NCBI GenBank assembly: GCA_016792605.1
Contig: JAEULC010000304.1
Location: forward strand, 1-35,281
DNA: 35,281 bases
Reading direction: 5' to 3'
Source: Rhodospirillales bacterium
Lineage (GTDB): Bacteria > Pseudomonadota > Alphaproteobacteria > JAEULC01
Shown: positions 17,059-26,250 of the stretch, one piece after another
Position numbering within the stretch: the stretch's first letter is position 1
Layout: each line of letters begins with the position of its first letter
The notes under the pieces: generated by a model
Seen by the model: only the letters and a program-made list of their open reading frames with translations
What the model was told of the DNA's origin: nothing
The model's database searches: none
Translations under genes and position numbers: made by a program

Positions 17059-20000
17059 TCACCCCTCGTCGTCGTCCTGCAGCAGGGCGGCCAGGGCCTC
17101 GGCGATCTGCGCGCTGCGATAGGGCTTCGGCAGGATCCGCCCCGCCCCCGGCAGCAGGGCGGCGCCATCCGCGTTTCGCCATTGCGGGTTGCCCGAGGTG
17201 AACAGAACGAGCAGGCGGGGAAACCGCTCGCGCGCCAGGCGGCCCAGCTCGATACCGTTCATGCCCTCGCCCAGGCCGATATCGGTGAACATGATCGCCG
17301 TTTCCGGCTCCTGCTCCAGCAGCGCCAGGGCGGTCGCCACCGAATCGGCGGCGCTGACGTGGTAGCCGAGGGCGGCAATCGCCGAGACCGCCGCCTCGCG
17401 CACCACCTGGTCGTCCTCGACCACCAGGACGCGCGTGCCCGGCAGGCTGGCGGCGGGGGCCGCGGCCAGGAAGGGCAGCTCCTCCGCCAGGGCCTTGTCC
17501 TCCGGCGGCACCTCCTGGCCGGCGCGCCAGGCTGGCAGGCAGAGCCGCACCGTCGTGCCCCGCCCCGGCTCGCTGTCGATCCGCACGAAGCCGCCAGACT
17601 GGCGGGCGAATCCGTAGACCATGCTGAGGCCGAGACCGCTGCCCTTGCCGAAGTCCTTGGTGGTGAAGAACGGCTCGAAGGCGCGCGCCTTGACCTCGGC
17701 CGACATGCCCTCGCCGCTGTCGGCCACCGCGATCTCGACATAGGGCCCGGGATCGGCGCCGTCGATGCCGGCCACGGCTGCCGCGTCCAGGGTGATGTCG
17801 GCCGTCGCCAGGGTCAGGGTGCCGCCGGATGGCATGGCGTCGCGGGCATTCAACGCCAGGTTCAGCAGTGCGCTCTCGATCAGGCCGCGGTCGACCCGGC
17901 AGGGCCAGCGCGCGGTCAGCGGCTCGGCGACGATGTCGATCGCCTCGCTCAGCATGCGGCGCAGCAGCGAGCGCATCTCCCGGATCAGGTCGTTGGGCTC
18001 GATCACCCGCGGCGACAGGTGCTGGCGGCGCGCGAACGCCAGGAGCTGCTGGGTCAGGCTGGCGCCGCGCTCGGCCGCGGCCATGGCGCGGGCGCAGATC
18101 AGCCGCGCGTCCGGCCGGTCGCCCAGGTCCATCGACAGCAGGTCGAGGTTGACCATGATGACGCTGAGCAGGTTGTTGAAGTCGTGCGCGACGCCGCCGG
18201 TGAGCTGGCCGATCGCCTCGAGCTTCTGCGACTGGCGCAGGCGCTGTTCCATCGCGCGGCGCTGGGTGACGTCGCTGGAGATGCCGAGGGCCGAGACGAC
18301 GGCCCCGTCCGGGCCGCGCATCGGCACCAGGACGGATTCGAGCTGCCGGCGATTGCCCTTGAGGCTGATCATCGTGTACTCGGCGGCGACGGTCTCGCCG
18401 GCGAACACATGGCCGAGCTGGGCGTCGATCGCGTCGTGATGGATGACGTCCACCAGCGGATAGATCGATTTCTCCTTCACCTCCTCGGCCGACCCGGCCT
18501 CCAGCATCGCCAGCCCGGCGGGATTGATGTCGATCAGCACGCCGGCGCGGTCGACCAGCGTGATGCATTGCGGCTCGCTGTCGAAGATCGTGCGCAACTG
18601 GCGCTCGCTGCGCCGGAGCGCGCGCTCGACGTTTTTGATGCCGGAAATATCCATCGCGATGGAGAAGAACCCGCGCACCGTGCCGTCCACGACATGCGGG
18701 ATGAAGTTCACCTGGACGTCGCGGGCAATCCCGGTCGGATAGTCGATCACGACCTCCATGCTGCGGATTTCGCCGGCTAGCGCGCGCCTTATGTCGTCGC
18801 GCACGCGCGCATAGGAGACGGGGACCATCACTTCCTCGACCGCCCGCCCGATAATCCGATTTGACGCCTGGCCATAGGAGTCGCAGAAGCTGCGGCTCAC
18901 GAAGCGGTAGCGCTCGTCCCGGTCGATGTACGAGATCAGCGCCGGGACGTTCTCGGTGATCAGTCGAAGCTGCTCCTCGCTGCGCCGCAGGGCTTCGACG
19001 GCGCGCTGCCGAACCGTCACGTCGCCGATGGTGCCGCGATAGCCGACGAAGCTGCCGTCCGCGTCGAAGACGGGGATCGCGTTGATGCTGATCTTCGATT
19101 CGTCGCCAGGCAGTTCGGAGCAAACCGTGACGATCCAGTCGCGCACCGGCTGGCGCGTCGCAAGGGCCTCCAGCACCGGGCGCCACGCTTCATCGCCCTT
19201 CGTGGCTTCGGCGATATCCTCCCACCGCCGCCCGATCATGGCGCTCTCCCACAGCCCCACCACCTGCTCGAAATTGCGCGAGAGGTAGGTGAAGCGCAGC
19301 TCGGCATCGACCTCCCACAGCCCGTCCGAGGACGAGGCGGCGAAGTCGCGGAACCGCGCCTCGCTCAATTCCAGCGCGCGCTGGATCTCGCGCTGGGTCG
19401 TCACGTCGACCCGGATGCCGAGGACCCCGCCGTCGGGCGTCCGGAAGTCCTGGATCAGCATCCGACGGCCGTTGGATTCGACCTCTCGCACCAGGCCCGC
19501 CTGGTCGACCATCGCCATCCTGGCGCGGATATAGGCCTGGCGGTCGGTATGGCCGCGGATCATGCCGTGGTCCCAGGCCAGCTCGATCATCCGGCGGATG
19601 GTGGTGCCCGGGACGATCTGGTCGCGGAACGGGGCGTAGATCTCCTTGAACTTCTCGTTGCAGAGAACCAGCCGGCCTTGGGCGTCGTAGAAGACGATTG
19701 CCGAGGGAAAGAGCTGGACCGCGTCCTCGAGCCGCTGCCGCGCCGCCCTGGCTTCGGTTTCCCGGGCGCGCGCCTCGGCCGTGCGTTCCTCGACCAGGGC
19801 GGCCAGGCGGTCGCTCGCCGCCTGCTCGGCCAGGCGGCCCAGGCGCATCTGCCGCCCGATCATCAGCGCCAGGCCGATGCCGAGCGCCAGCGCCCCGCCG
19901 CCCAGCGTCGCCATCACGATCGCCTGGCGCCGCGCCGGCCCCTCGACCTCCGCCACCGGCGCGCCGATCAGGACCGTCCATCCCGTGGCGCGCGAGCGGC

Positions 20001-20904
20001 TCCACACGCTGTAGACCGCGGCGCCGTCGAGGGTGGTGGAGGCGGCAAGCCCGGTTTCGCCGCGGTTCAGCCGGTCGCGCAATCCCGCGGAAACCGTCTG
20101 GCCGGCATAGGTCTCCGAGGCGCGGTTGCGGCCGGCCACGCGGTGGGACGGGTCGATTACCGAGGCGATCCAGCGGTCGGGAATTCCGGCCTCGCGGAAC
20201 AGGCGGTCGAACACCGCCGCGGACAGCAGGACGGTCGCCACCTGGTCCGCCGCGCCATCGCGCCGCACCGGCACGCGGATCGGCACGACCGCGCGCCCGT
20301 CGACATGCCGGACCGAGCCGATGCTGGGGCCACGCGCCTGTGCGGCGGACATGACCTCCTGCCGCAGCGCATCGGTCACGGCATCCGGGGCCTGCGCGCC
20401 GGCGCCGCCCTGGGCCTGGATGTCGCCGGTCGCCCCGTCATGCAGCGCGAAGCCCAATATGTCGGGCGCCGCCGCCGTCAGGTCCCGCGCCGTGCGGCTG
20501 AACTGCTCCAGGTCGTCCTGGCGCAGCGCCGGCATCGTCGCCAGCGCCTCGCCCAGCCTGGTCGCGAAGTGCAGCTGTTCGTCGACCGACACCAGCAGGC
20601 TGCGCGCCAGCGCGGAGAGGCGGATCTCGGTGTCGTGGCCGGCCTGGCGCACCAGCAGGCCCAGCTCGGCCGCGGCAAAGGCCAGGAGGGGTACCGTCGC
20701 GGCCAGGAGCAGGCCGAAGACGTAGATCCGCTGGCCGGAGCGCCTGCCGCCCCCGGGCGGGCCCTGCGGCGTGGGATTGGGTTGCGCGGGGCCGGAAGGT
20801 GCCGGCCGGGCAGCGGACAGGCCCGCATCCACCGCCGGCGCTGGCCCGTCCGGCGGGGACGCCACCCGCGCGGTGGCGGGCGAAAACGCGCGTGCCTGCG
20901 ACAT
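17059..20904 (-). CDS. hybrid sensor histidine kinase with extracytoplasmic sensor, PAS array and receiver
   Basis: From ATG 20904 the product is about 1281 aa. It has a Pro/Ala-rich N-terminus, a first transmembrane helix (about 61-84), a periplasmic Cache-like sensor (about 85-325) and a second helix (about 330-355, [16 protein letters not shown]). Then come a coiled-coil, a PAS_7-type domain ([22 protein letters not shown]), three further PAS domains and HisKA with [11 protein letters not shown] (phospho-His about 907). The HATPase domain has [34 protein letters not shown] and [12 protein letters not shown], and the C-terminal receiver has phospho-Asp in FTDIGLG (about 1208). It would sense an external signal and phosphorylate its own receiver. 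No partner response regulator is adjacent. The frame is open to 21066; the start is uncertain. Confidence 0.92.
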   Translation of the reverse strand: MSQARAFSPATARVASPPDGPAPAVDAGLSAARPAPSGPAQPNPTPQGPPGGGRRSGQRIYVFGLLLAATVPLLAFAAAELGLLVRQAGHDTEIRLSALARSLLVSVDEQLHFATRLGEALATMPALRQDDLEQFSRTARDLTAAAPDILGFALHDGATGDIQAQGGAGAQAPDAVTDALRQEVMSAAQARGPSIGSVRHVDGRAVVPIRVPVRRDGAADQVATVLLSAAVFDRLFREAGIPDRWIASVIDPSHRVAGRNRASETYAGQTVSAGLRDRLNRGETGLAASTTLDGAAVYSVWSRSRATGWTVLIGAPVAEVEGPARRQAIVMATLGGGALALGIGLALMIGRQMRLGRLAEQAASDRLAALVEERTAEARARETEARAARQRLEDAVQLFPSAIVFYDAQGRLVLCNEKFKEIYAPFRDQIVPGTTIRRMIELAWDHGMIRGHTDRQAYIRARMAMVDQAGLVREVESNGRRMLIQDFRTPDGGVLGIRVDVTTQREIQRALELSEARFRDFAASSSDGLWEVDAELRFTYLSRNFEQVVGLWESAMIGRRWEDIAEATKGDEAWRPVLEALATRQPVRDWIVTVCSELPGDESKISINAIPVFDADGSFVGYRGTIGDVTVRQRAVEALRRSEEQLRLITENVPALISYIDRDERYRFVSRSFCDSYGQASNRIIGRAVEEVMVPVSYARVRDDIRRALAGEIRSMEVVIDYPTGIARDVQVNFIPHVVDGTVRGFFSIAMDISGIKNVERALRRSERQLRTIFDSEPQCITLVDRAGVLIDINPAGLAMLEAGSAEEVKEKSIYPLVDVIHHDAIDAQLGHVFAGETVAAEYTMISLKGNRRQLESVLVPMRGPDGAVVSALGISSDVTQRRAMEQRLRQSQKLEAIGQLTGGVAHDFNNLLSVIMVNLDLLSMDLGDRPDARLICARAMAAAERGASLTQQLLAFARRQHLSPRVIEPNDLIREMRSLLRRMLSEAIDIVAEPLTARWPCRVDRGLIESALLNLALNARDAMPSGGTLTLATADITLDAAAVAGIDGADPGPYVEIAVADSGEGMSAEVKARAFEPFFTTKDFGKGSGLGLSMVYGFARQSGGFVRIDSEPGRGTTVRLCLPAWRAGQEVPPEDKALAEELPFLAAAPAASLPGTRVLVVEDDQVVREAAVSAIAALGYHVSAADSVATALALLEQEPETAIMFTDIGLGEGMNGIELGRLARERFPRLLVLFTSGNPQWRNADGAALLPGAGRILPKPYRSAQIAEALAALLQDDDEG

Positions 20905-21101
20905 CCCTGGAACGAACCCCCAGCCCTGCCCCCGGCGGCTTGCCGGGCAGCCCCAATCAGCATCGCCCGCCCGCCCCGGAGGCGCAACGCCGCCCCGCAG
21001 CCGGACGCATCCGCGACCGCGCGCGGCGGGTTCGTTGACTCCGGCCCCTCCCCGGCATAGAACCACCCCCGCATACGCCGTGAGCGTCCGCCACTCCCGG
21101 C

Positions 21102-21193
21102 GGAGGGGTGGCCGAGTGGCTGAAGGCGGCGGTTTGCTAAACCGTTATAGGTGTAAAAGCCTATCGTGGGTTCGAATCCCATCCCCTCCGCCA
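21102..21193 (+). tRNA. tRNA-Ser(GCT), CCA encoded
   Basis: Acceptor GGAGGGG (21102-21108) pairs with CCCCTCC (21183-21189), followed by discriminator G and encoded CCA (21191-21193). The D-arm begins TGGCCGAGTGGCTGAAGG, the anticodon loop is TTTGCTAAA with anticodon GCT, there is a long variable arm as in class II tRNAs, and the T-arm has GGTTCGAATCC. It marks the boundary between chromosome-like genes and the accessory region. Confidence 0.97.
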
Positions 21194-21450
21194 ACGTACC
21201 GTTTTCTATGATTTTTCAATGCCTTAAGTCGCCTAGCACGAGAAAAGCCGGCGTTTCGCGGGCATTTCAGAGCGCGTGTCCCGAGAACCTGACCAGAGAC
21301 TGCAACAAGCGAGTCTTCGTCTCGAAATTGGGCGATGCGTCTCTGTAGCGCAGATCGGGCAGTCAGGAATTCGCGAAGTCCGTTGACCGGAAACCCGGGC
21401 GCGAACCGAATACTCGTCGCGAGTCCGACGTTGCTAAAGGCGCTGAAGGA

Positions 21451-21765
21451 TCAGACTCGAGCCACCAGATGGTCGCGAAACTGATCGCGTAGCGTCAGCT
21501 TCGATATCTTGCCGGTGGCCGTCATCGGCAAGGCATCAACTACGACCATATCGTCTGGCAACCACCACCGAGCGATCCGCGATCGCAGGTGATCAAAGAC
21601 CGCCTCACGAGTCGGCGGGCGATCCTTGTCGACGACGACAATCAGCAGCGGCCGCTCTTCCCATTTCGGATGATAGGCCGCGATCACCGCCGCCTGGCGC
21701 ACCCCGGGCACGCCGCAAGACAGGTTCTCGATCTCCAGCGAGCTGATCCACTCGCCACGCGGTTT
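21451..21765 (-). pseudogene. C-terminal remnant of an acyl-CoA ligase (AMP-binding family)
   Basis: The minus-strand frame begins abruptly around 21765 (GEWISSLEIENL) and runs through GVRQAAVIAAYHPKWEERPLLIVVV and LPMTATGKISKLTLRDQF to a stop. GEWISS-x-E-x-E opens the C-terminal subdomain of fatty-acyl-CoA/AMP-forming ligases, and the Lys in TGKISK is the adenylation Lys. Only the last hundred or so residues of a 500-plus-aa enzyme remain, and the break coincides with the tandem 16-base repeat at 21760-21797. No start signal fits a stand-alone protein. Confidence 0.8.
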
Positions 21766-21797
21766 TACAGCTTCCGGGGTCCGGTTTTACAGTTTCC
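21760..21797. repeat. tandem 16-base repeat, possible IS terminus
   Basis: CGGTTTTACAGCTTCC (21760-21775) and CGGTTTTACAGTTTCC (21782-21797) differ at one base and have a period of 22. Repeated subterminal motifs of this kind occur at ends of some insertion sequences such as the IS21 family. Its position exactly at the truncation point of the ligase gene supports an IS end, but no transposase is attached to it. Confidence 0.45.
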
Positions 21798-22077
21798 ATC
21801 TGAAGGCGTTCGAGTCGAGCGCGATTGTGGCGGCTGGCTAATCGTCTGGCTGTAGCGACGCGGCCGCGGCAGCATGCAGTGAGACTGCCCTCCGCGCCCC
21901 AGCTGTTGGATCGCCGATGCCGGGCATTGTCGAAGGTGTCCGACAGGAGATCGCCGATCGCAAGGTCGACTCCGCCTTTGCCGTGAAGCTCACGGCCGGC
22001 GATGCCACCGCCCACCCTGTGCTGGCGCAGCTTGAACTACCTGGCCCAACCCAAAGCCAACGTCATGGTGGCGAACG
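21798..22077. other. 280-base stretch with no recognisable gene
   Basis: Open frames on both strands give Arg/Ala-rich translations without family resemblance. It lies between two pieces of mobile-element debris and is probably decayed sequence. Confidence 0.5.
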
Positions 22078-22232
22078 CTGGCGGCGCTGCCGCCCCTGGA
22101 CGTGCATCTCCGACCGTCGGGGGAGGCCTTCGCCGTCGCGCGCGACGGCGAAGGCATGGCGGCGCTGATCGAGCGTCTCGGCGCGCGCGAGCCCGCGCAG
22201 ATCATTAGCGAGGCCACCGGCGAAGCCGGGCG
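22078..22232 (+). pseudogene. degraded N-terminal fragment of an IS110-family transposase
   Basis: The frame reads LDVHLRPSGEAFAVARD, then EGMAALIERLGAREPAQIISEATGEAG. This matches the start of IS110-family (DEDD) transposases, where LDV-x-LRPSGE-x-FAV, AALIERL and LEATGG-like segments are conserved. The preceding IGIDVSK-type start is missing and the frame does not continue into the rest of a transposase. It is in the opposite orientation to, and different in sequence from, the full-length IS110-type gene at 32686-33849, so it is an independent, older insertion. Confidence 0.75.
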
Positions 22233-22300
22233 AGTAGAGCCCGCTCCTGCGCAGCCACCGGGGCAGCAGACGCGCCAAGATACTTCGTTCATACTTTGCT

Positions 22301-22317
22301 TTGACATTGTATATAAC
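22301..22317 (+). promoter_or_regulatory. AT-rich promoter-like sequence before the caspase/nuclease operon
   Basis: TTGACA (22301-22306) and TATAAC (22312-22317) occur close together, too close to act as a pair, so only one of them is likely to be a core element. The region is AT-rich against its surroundings and precedes a consensus AAGGAGG ribosome binding site at 22328-22334. Confidence 0.3.
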
Positions 22318-22339
22318 CTTTGCAAGAAAGGAGGCCTTG

Positions 22340-22843
22340 ATGAAAGACGAGGCGATGATTGTTTTGACGGCGCAGGCCGCCGATAGGGTTCTTGCGGCCG
22401 GCGGGACGAAGTCATGGGTGCTGGACCGCGCCCACGCTAAGCGCTGCCGCCATGTGGTGCTGTGCCAGAACGCAAAGACCGATTGGGGTGATGGAAAGGA
22501 GCCGCACGGCAAGGCGTTCATGGTCGGCGTGGTAGACGATGTCGTTCCCGCGCCGGACAAGAAGGATCGCTGGCTCGTGACCTTCAGCGCGTACGCGGAG
22601 ATCGACATGCCCGGCGCGTGGGCCGGCTGGCGTAACCCGGTGCGCTACACGGCCTTGGACGAACTGGGCATCGATCCGGGCAAGCTGAAGTTTCGCCCGA
22701 TGCCGCCTGCTGAAGACGAACCGTCCCCGCGGCCCGACAACAGCGGCAATGCCAAGGGACTGACGATTGCCGAAGCGAAGCAGGCGCTGGCCCGAACCTT
22801 CGGCGTGACGCCCGATGCGGTCGAGATCACGATCCGGGGTTGA
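22340..22843 (+). CDS. uncharacterised protein, first gene of caspase-like/nuclease operon
   Basis: Start ATG 22340 follows a consensus AAGGAGG with 5-base spacing. The 167-aa product has an N-terminal globular part (KSWVLDRAHAKRCRHVVLCQN, then KAFMVGVVDDVVPAP, DRWLVTFSAYAEIDMPG-AWAGWRNPVRY), a Pro-rich linker (PPAEDEPSPRPDN) and a C-terminal module (GLTIAEAKQALARTFGV-TPDAVEITIRG). The beta-rich first part, with a buried-looking GVVDDV strand and a WRNPV segment, faintly resembles PUA/EVE-type nucleic-acid-binding folds, but that is only an impression. Its stop TGA shares a base with the next ATG, so it is translationally coupled to the caspase-like gene. A sensor or accessory role is plausible; I do not recognise the family. 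Confidence 0.75.
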   Translation: MKDEAMIVLTAQAADRVLAAGGTKSWVLDRAHAKRCRHVVLCQNAKTDWGDGKEPHGKAFMVGVVDDVVPAPDKKDRWLVTFSAYAEIDMPGAWAGWRNPVRYTALDELGIDPGKLKFRPMPPAEDEPSPRPDNSGNAKGLTIAEAKQALARTFGVTPDAVEITIRG

Positions 22844-23445
22844 TGGCGATGGGAAAAAAGACAAAGCCGGAGGTGTTCATCATTGAATCGCTGACGCTGA
22901 ACGATGAGAAGAAAAAGCGGCAGGAAGGCGACCTCATTGCGCGGATGCTGCAAATCGCCGGAAAGTCCGGGACACAGTACTTCTATATCAGGACAAGACG
23001 GGAGCTTGAGGAGATCGTTGATGAGTTTGACGACTCCTGCTGCCGATACCTGCATATTTCATGTCATGCTAACCGGCACGGCATGGCGACGACTTTCGAT
23101 GATATCTCCTATGCTGATCTCGGCCAGATGCTCAGTCCCTGTCTTGATGGACGGCGCGTGTTTGTCTCCGCTTGCGAAATGGCGACCGAAAACCTGGCCG
23201 CAGAAATTCTTAACGGCAGCGGGTGTTACTCGCTGATCGGGCCAAAGCACAAGATACGCTTCGATGACGCCGCATCGTTCTGGGTCGCGTTCTACCATTT
23301 GATGTTCAAGGCCAATCAGCGAAAGATGAATCGGGACACCTTGCGACGGCGCATAAAGGAGCTTTCGGTTATCTATGAAGAGCCGGTCAACTATTTCAGA
23401 TCGAGCACGACGAATTCACGTGGATTTGTCCAGGAGACGACATGA
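22843..23445 (+). CDS. small caspase/CHAT-like protein with His-Cys pair
   Basis: The 200-aa product has the pattern of the C14 caspase/CHAT superfamily: a strand ending in a catalytic-type His in RYLHISCHANRHGM, an acidic loop before the next helix (DDISYADLGQML), then RRVFVSACEM with the catalytic-type Cys. It continues with CYSLIGPKHKIRFDDAASFWVAFYHLMF, as in bacterial CHAT-like proteins. It consists of little more than the protease domain, without fused repeats, so a partner must supply recognition. It overlaps the gene before it (TGATG) and the gene after it (ATGA), indicating strict co-expression. Proteases of this superfamily execute cell suicide or activate effectors in several defence systems. 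The family call is from motifs; substrate is unknown. ATG 22849 is an alternative start. Confidence 0.72.
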   Translation: MAMGKKTKPEVFIIESLTLNDEKKKRQEGDLIARMLQIAGKSGTQYFYIRTRRELEEIVDEFDDSCCRYLHISCHANRHGMATTFDDISYADLGQMLSPCLDGRRVFVSACEMATENLAAEILNGSGCYSLIGPKHKIRFDDAASFWVAFYHLMFKANQRKMNRDTLRRRIKELSVIYEEPVNYFRSSTTNSRGFVQETT

Positions 23446-24266
23446 CGGCTAGGCCGCTGAGCGAGGCCGATGTGAAGTGGTTGAAAGATTATGCAGCCGA
23501 GGTGGAGCACGTCTTCGGCGCGGATTTCAGCGAAGCCGAAGGCCGTTTTGCCGACGCACAAAAGCTCATCGGCCGGTTCAGGTCGTCAATCCAAGGCGTA
23601 TTGGATAACGGCCGCTCGAAGTTTCACGCGGTCGATGAGGCCCACAATGAGCTATGCATCGCGAGCGCTCTGCTCGCCAACAGAAATCCCCGGTTTGTCA
23701 GTCTCGAATACGAACCAGTGCTAAGCGGTACCGGTCAGTCGATCGATTTCAGGGCGACCACGGATGACGGCACGATAGTGTATGTCGAAGTGAAGACGAT
23801 CAAGCCTGCGGCGCGGGATCGCTGGGATCAGTTTGAAAGAGTGCGCAAGCAGGGGCTGTTTCCCCTGAATGTCGAGGTTGCCATCCAGAAAGAGTGGCTG
23901 GGCGGGGAACTCTGGCACAGCATGTTCGCTGCGCGCTCGAGGATGCTGGAGTACGCGCTAGAGCTTGAGGGAAAGATTTCAGCTGCGGGGCTGACTGGCG
24001 AGAAGACGATCATCATCCTCGCGCTGTGCGGCGAGGGATTTCACTGGCATCAGGACGAGCTGGAAGACCTCGTCAGCTATTGCCGTGAAGGCAAGCACCG
24101 CCCGGATGATCCCTTCTCGAAAATGGAACTGAACTACATTGCCGAGAATTCGGTCGCATTGCAGCGGACACTCTCGCGCTTTGCCTGCATGCGCAGGCCG
24201 CAAGGAGAAATCAGGCCCAAGCGCGTGAACTGGAATGTGCAGGCTCCAGCACTGCCGGCATTCTGA
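23442..24266 (+). CDS. PD-(D/E)XK nuclease-like protein
   Basis: The 274-aa product contains a restriction-endonuclease-like core: a helix with Glu (DEAHNELCIASALLAN), then YEPVLSGTGQSIDFRATTDDG with the metal-binding Asp, and IVYVEVKTIKP giving the E-x-K half of the motif (about residues 95-125). The N-terminal 60 residues are helical and the C-terminal half continues the alpha/beta fold (TIIILALCGEGFHW), ending in a basic segment. It overlaps the caspase-like gene by four bases. Nucleases of this fold act in restriction, repair and abortive infection; here it is a likely effector or a target of proteolytic activation. Whether it cleaves DNA or RNA cannot be told. Confidence 0.7.
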   Translation: MTARPLSEADVKWLKDYAAEVEHVFGADFSEAEGRFADAQKLIGRFRSSIQGVLDNGRSKFHAVDEAHNELCIASALLANRNPRFVSLEYEPVLSGTGQSIDFRATTDDGTIVYVEVKTIKPAARDRWDQFERVRKQGLFPLNVEVAIQKEWLGGELWHSMFAARSRMLEYALELEGKISAAGLTGEKTIIILALCGEGFHWHQDELEDLVSYCREGKHRPDDPFSKMELNYIAENSVALQRTLSRFACMRRPQGEIRPKRVNWNVQAPALPAF

Positions 24267-24280
24267 AAATGGCTTTTCAG
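24263..24280. terminator. weak hairpin between convergent operons
   Basis: CTGAAAA (24263-24269) and TTTTCAG (24274-24280) form a perfect 7-bp stem with loop TGGC, overlapping the nuclease stop codon. It lies in the 40-base gap between the convergent operons and could end transcription in both directions, though the stem is not GC-rich. Confidence 0.35.
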
Positions 24281-24306
24281 TATGCTTTCGCGCCCGGATG
24301 CGCCGT

Positions 24307-25077
24307 TTAGATGGGCCGCTCTACAGGGCCGCGCATGTACTCCTCGAAGGAAGAGATGTCCTCATCGCTCGGAATGGCCGACGCGTCCGCAAGGGCACGG
24401 ATTTCGTCGGCGATATCGCGCCGGTTGATCGTTCCCATGCTGTATTGCCCATTCTCAAGTTCGTAGTCGAGCGCGCCGCACCATGAATTGATCCGGCCGT
24501 AGCCTGGTGACAGCGCTACGGACTTCCCCTTCTTCCAGACTTCATGCTTCGCAAGAGAGATGCGGATCGCCTCCAGGCGGATGAACAGGATGCGCGTCCG
24601 CTTCAGGTCGAGGCGAATCTTCTCGATAAGATGAGGATTATCTATGACTGCTCTAACCTGTGCCGCGCGATATTGCCGTCCGAAATGTTGGTAGCCTTCC
24701 TTTTTCTCTAGCGCCGCTAGCTTGGCCTGAAGCCCGCTACTCTCGTGCCACTTGACCATATCGCTCGTCCGCTGTCGCCAGGTGCGCATAAGTTCGTAGG
24801 CTGCGAAGATCCACATTTGCGACTGCGCTGATAGAAAGGAAGCTTCGGGCAGCGGCGTTCGCTCCTCCGTGATGAGCATCGCAAGCACCTGATGCTCCAG
24901 CCCGGTGATGAAGGCATCGACGGCGGCCAGATTGAACGCCTGCATCCGCAGGAATGGGTCGTCGCCAAGCAGGGTAAGGCTGCACAGTGCGCGGTTCAGC
25001 GCGGCCGGATCGATGGCCGTTGGCGCTGCGCCGAGCGGCCCGTCGTCGGAGCCTTTGGTGTCGTCCCGATCACTCAT
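24307..25077 (-). CDS. uncharacterised protein, last gene of SPARTA-type operon
   Basis: The 256-aa product is mostly helical, with no signal peptide or transmembrane segment. After a polar N-terminus come SQMWIFAAYELMRTWRQR, a Lys/Glu-rich likely coiled-coil (SGLQAKLAALEKKEGY) and RIRISLAKHE-like helices (here EAIRISLAKHEVWKKGK). A C-terminal part has GYGRINSWCGALDYELENG and ends acidic. I do not recognise a family. The gene begins 39 bases after the DUF4917 stop on the same strand, so it is probably co-transcribed with TIR-APAZ, pAgo and the SIR2-like gene. No clear ribosome binding site precedes the ATG. A regulatory or inhibitory partner is one possibility; nothing in the sequence decides it. 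Confidence 0.7.
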   Translation of the reverse strand: MSDRDDTKGSDDGPLGAAPTAIDPAALNRALCSLTLLGDDPFLRMQAFNLAAVDAFITGLEHQVLAMLITEERTPLPEASFLSAQSQMWIFAAYELMRTWRQRTSDMVKWHESSGLQAKLAALEKKEGYQHFGRQYRAAQVRAVIDNPHLIEKIRLDLKRTRILFIRLEAIRISLAKHEVWKKGKSVALSPGYGRINSWCGALDYELENGQYSMGTINRRDIADEIRALADASAIPSDEDISSFEEYMRGPVERPI

Positions 25078-25116
25078 TTATGGATCGTGACTGGTCTAAG
25101 TTTCGCACGCTTCGAT

Positions 25117-26244
25117 CTATGCCCAAACTGCGGCGGATTCGGCGCTGAAATACTGAACTTCCAGGGGATTGCGTTCGGGACGCGCTAGCGCAAGTCGAGC
25201 GGCGCGCGCAACAATCGTCCTGTTGGCATCGGATGCCGGGTCACCATAAAGGCTGACATAGACAGTCTTTGTCTTGCCCTTCTCAATCTGGCGTAAGACA
25301 TGCTCGTCATTGGGTGCGAGCGAATGGCCGAAAATGAAAAGGCTCGCCCCCGGGCTGCGGCACACGCCGGCAAAACTCTTGAGCGATCGTTGTAGGTAAC
25401 CGCTGTGCCGGATGCGCAGCAGCTTCCCGCCGCTATCTCCTTCTGAAACAAATAGAGGGAACTTGTCTTCGGCCAGGGCCGCGCGGAGTTGATCCACCAG
25501 CGGTATCCCGCCCGACCGCTCCCAGCATTTTTTCTGTAGATCCGGCCCGTCATCGTAAAGGTGAAGCGCGCCGTGGAGGAAATGAATGTTCTGCCCGTCC
25601 GCCGCCCCTTCGGCGTCCCACGTGACATAGGGCGCGTTAGGATCGGCGTCCGGGGCACGAAATCCGTCATCGTGCTGGAGCGCTTCTGTTTGTTCGAGGA
25701 CAGAGGCGAGCGGGTCGGCCGCGTTCCACTGGATGACCTGGTCGTGCAGCAACGTCCAGTACAACAGCAGGTCGTAGTTGACCGTATAAATGTAGCCGCG
25801 AAGGTCTTTGCCGCCCGCACTGCGCTCGTCCCTGCTTTCGCCGACAAAGTGTGCAAGAAATGTCCGGCAGGCTTTGTATGGAGTCTCGCCGACATCGGAG
25901 GGCCGCTCGGGATGGCGCCCAGCGATCGCCCGGACAAGCAAGTCTTTGAGCACATCCGCGTGCTGGCGCATCGTTGTAGCCAGCGCTTCATCGCTGGAGT
26001 AAATCGGCAGGAGCGTGACCGCATCGCGCAGTGCCTTGATGACGACTTCAAAATCCGTGGTGCCAAGTGCCGTAAAGGCTTGCCGCGCCTTCGGCGAGCT
26101 GGAAAAATCGGCTTGCTCTAGCAGCGATCCATACCGGAACCGGTCAGGGAAGATGGCGATGCTGAAACCATTGCCTAGAAGCAGATGGCGCTTGCCGCCT
26201 TCGGAGGCGCTAAGAGCGTCGGCAAATGTCATGACGCTGGGCAT
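25117..26244 (-). CDS. SIR2-like DUF4917 protein
   Basis: The 375-aa product starts its globular domain with KRHLLLGNGFSIAIFPDRF, matches DUF4917, and shows the order of motifs seen in bacterial SIR2/STALD domains. There is a Gly-rich nucleotide loop (LLLGNGFS), then YIYTVNYDLLLYW (T-x-NYD), NIHFLHGALHLYDD (the HG motif with the candidate catalytic His) and ASLFIFGHSLAPNDEHVL (GHSL-x-xND). SIR2-type domains hydrolyse NAD+ in ThsA, DSR and SIR2-APAZ systems. Here the domain stands alone, without APAZ. The start lies six bases after the pAgo stop, with no ribosome binding site, so it is likely coupled to it. That makes it a third member of a SPARTA-type operon. NADase activity is inferred, not shown; DUF4917 proteins also occur outside defence loci. 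Confidence 0.78.
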   Translation of the reverse strand: MPSVMTFADALSASEGGKRHLLLGNGFSIAIFPDRFRYGSLLEQADFSSSPKARQAFTALGTTDFEVVIKALRDAVTLLPIYSSDEALATTMRQHADVLKDLLVRAIAGRHPERPSDVGETPYKACRTFLAHFVGESRDERSAGGKDLRGYIYTVNYDLLLYWTLLHDQVIQWNAADPLASVLEQTEALQHDDGFRAPDADPNAPYVTWDAEGAADGQNIHFLHGALHLYDDGPDLQKKCWERSGGIPLVDQLRAALAEDKFPLFVSEGDSGGKLLRIRHSGYLQRSLKSFAGVCRSPGASLFIFGHSLAPNDEHVLRQIEKGKTKTVYVSLYGDPASDANRTIVARAARLALARPERNPLEVQYFSAESAAVWA

Positions 26245-26250
26245 GGGAAT

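Noticed and set aside
19549-21060. 503-codon plus-strand open frame opposite the histidine kinase
   Set aside because: Composition is Arg/Ala/Gly/Pro-rich with no motif; it is a high-GC shadow of the kinase gene.
21170-21193. tRNA-Ser 3' end as integration attachment site
   Set aside because: I found no second copy of the tRNA 3' end further right in the window, and the visible recombinase is a serine type that does not normally use tRNA genes; the far end may lie outside.
25117-26244. Reading the SIR2-like gene as the SIR2-APAZ partner of the pAgo
   Set aside because: It has no APAZ-like extension and the pAgo already overlaps a full TIR-APAZ gene, so SPARTA is the better class.
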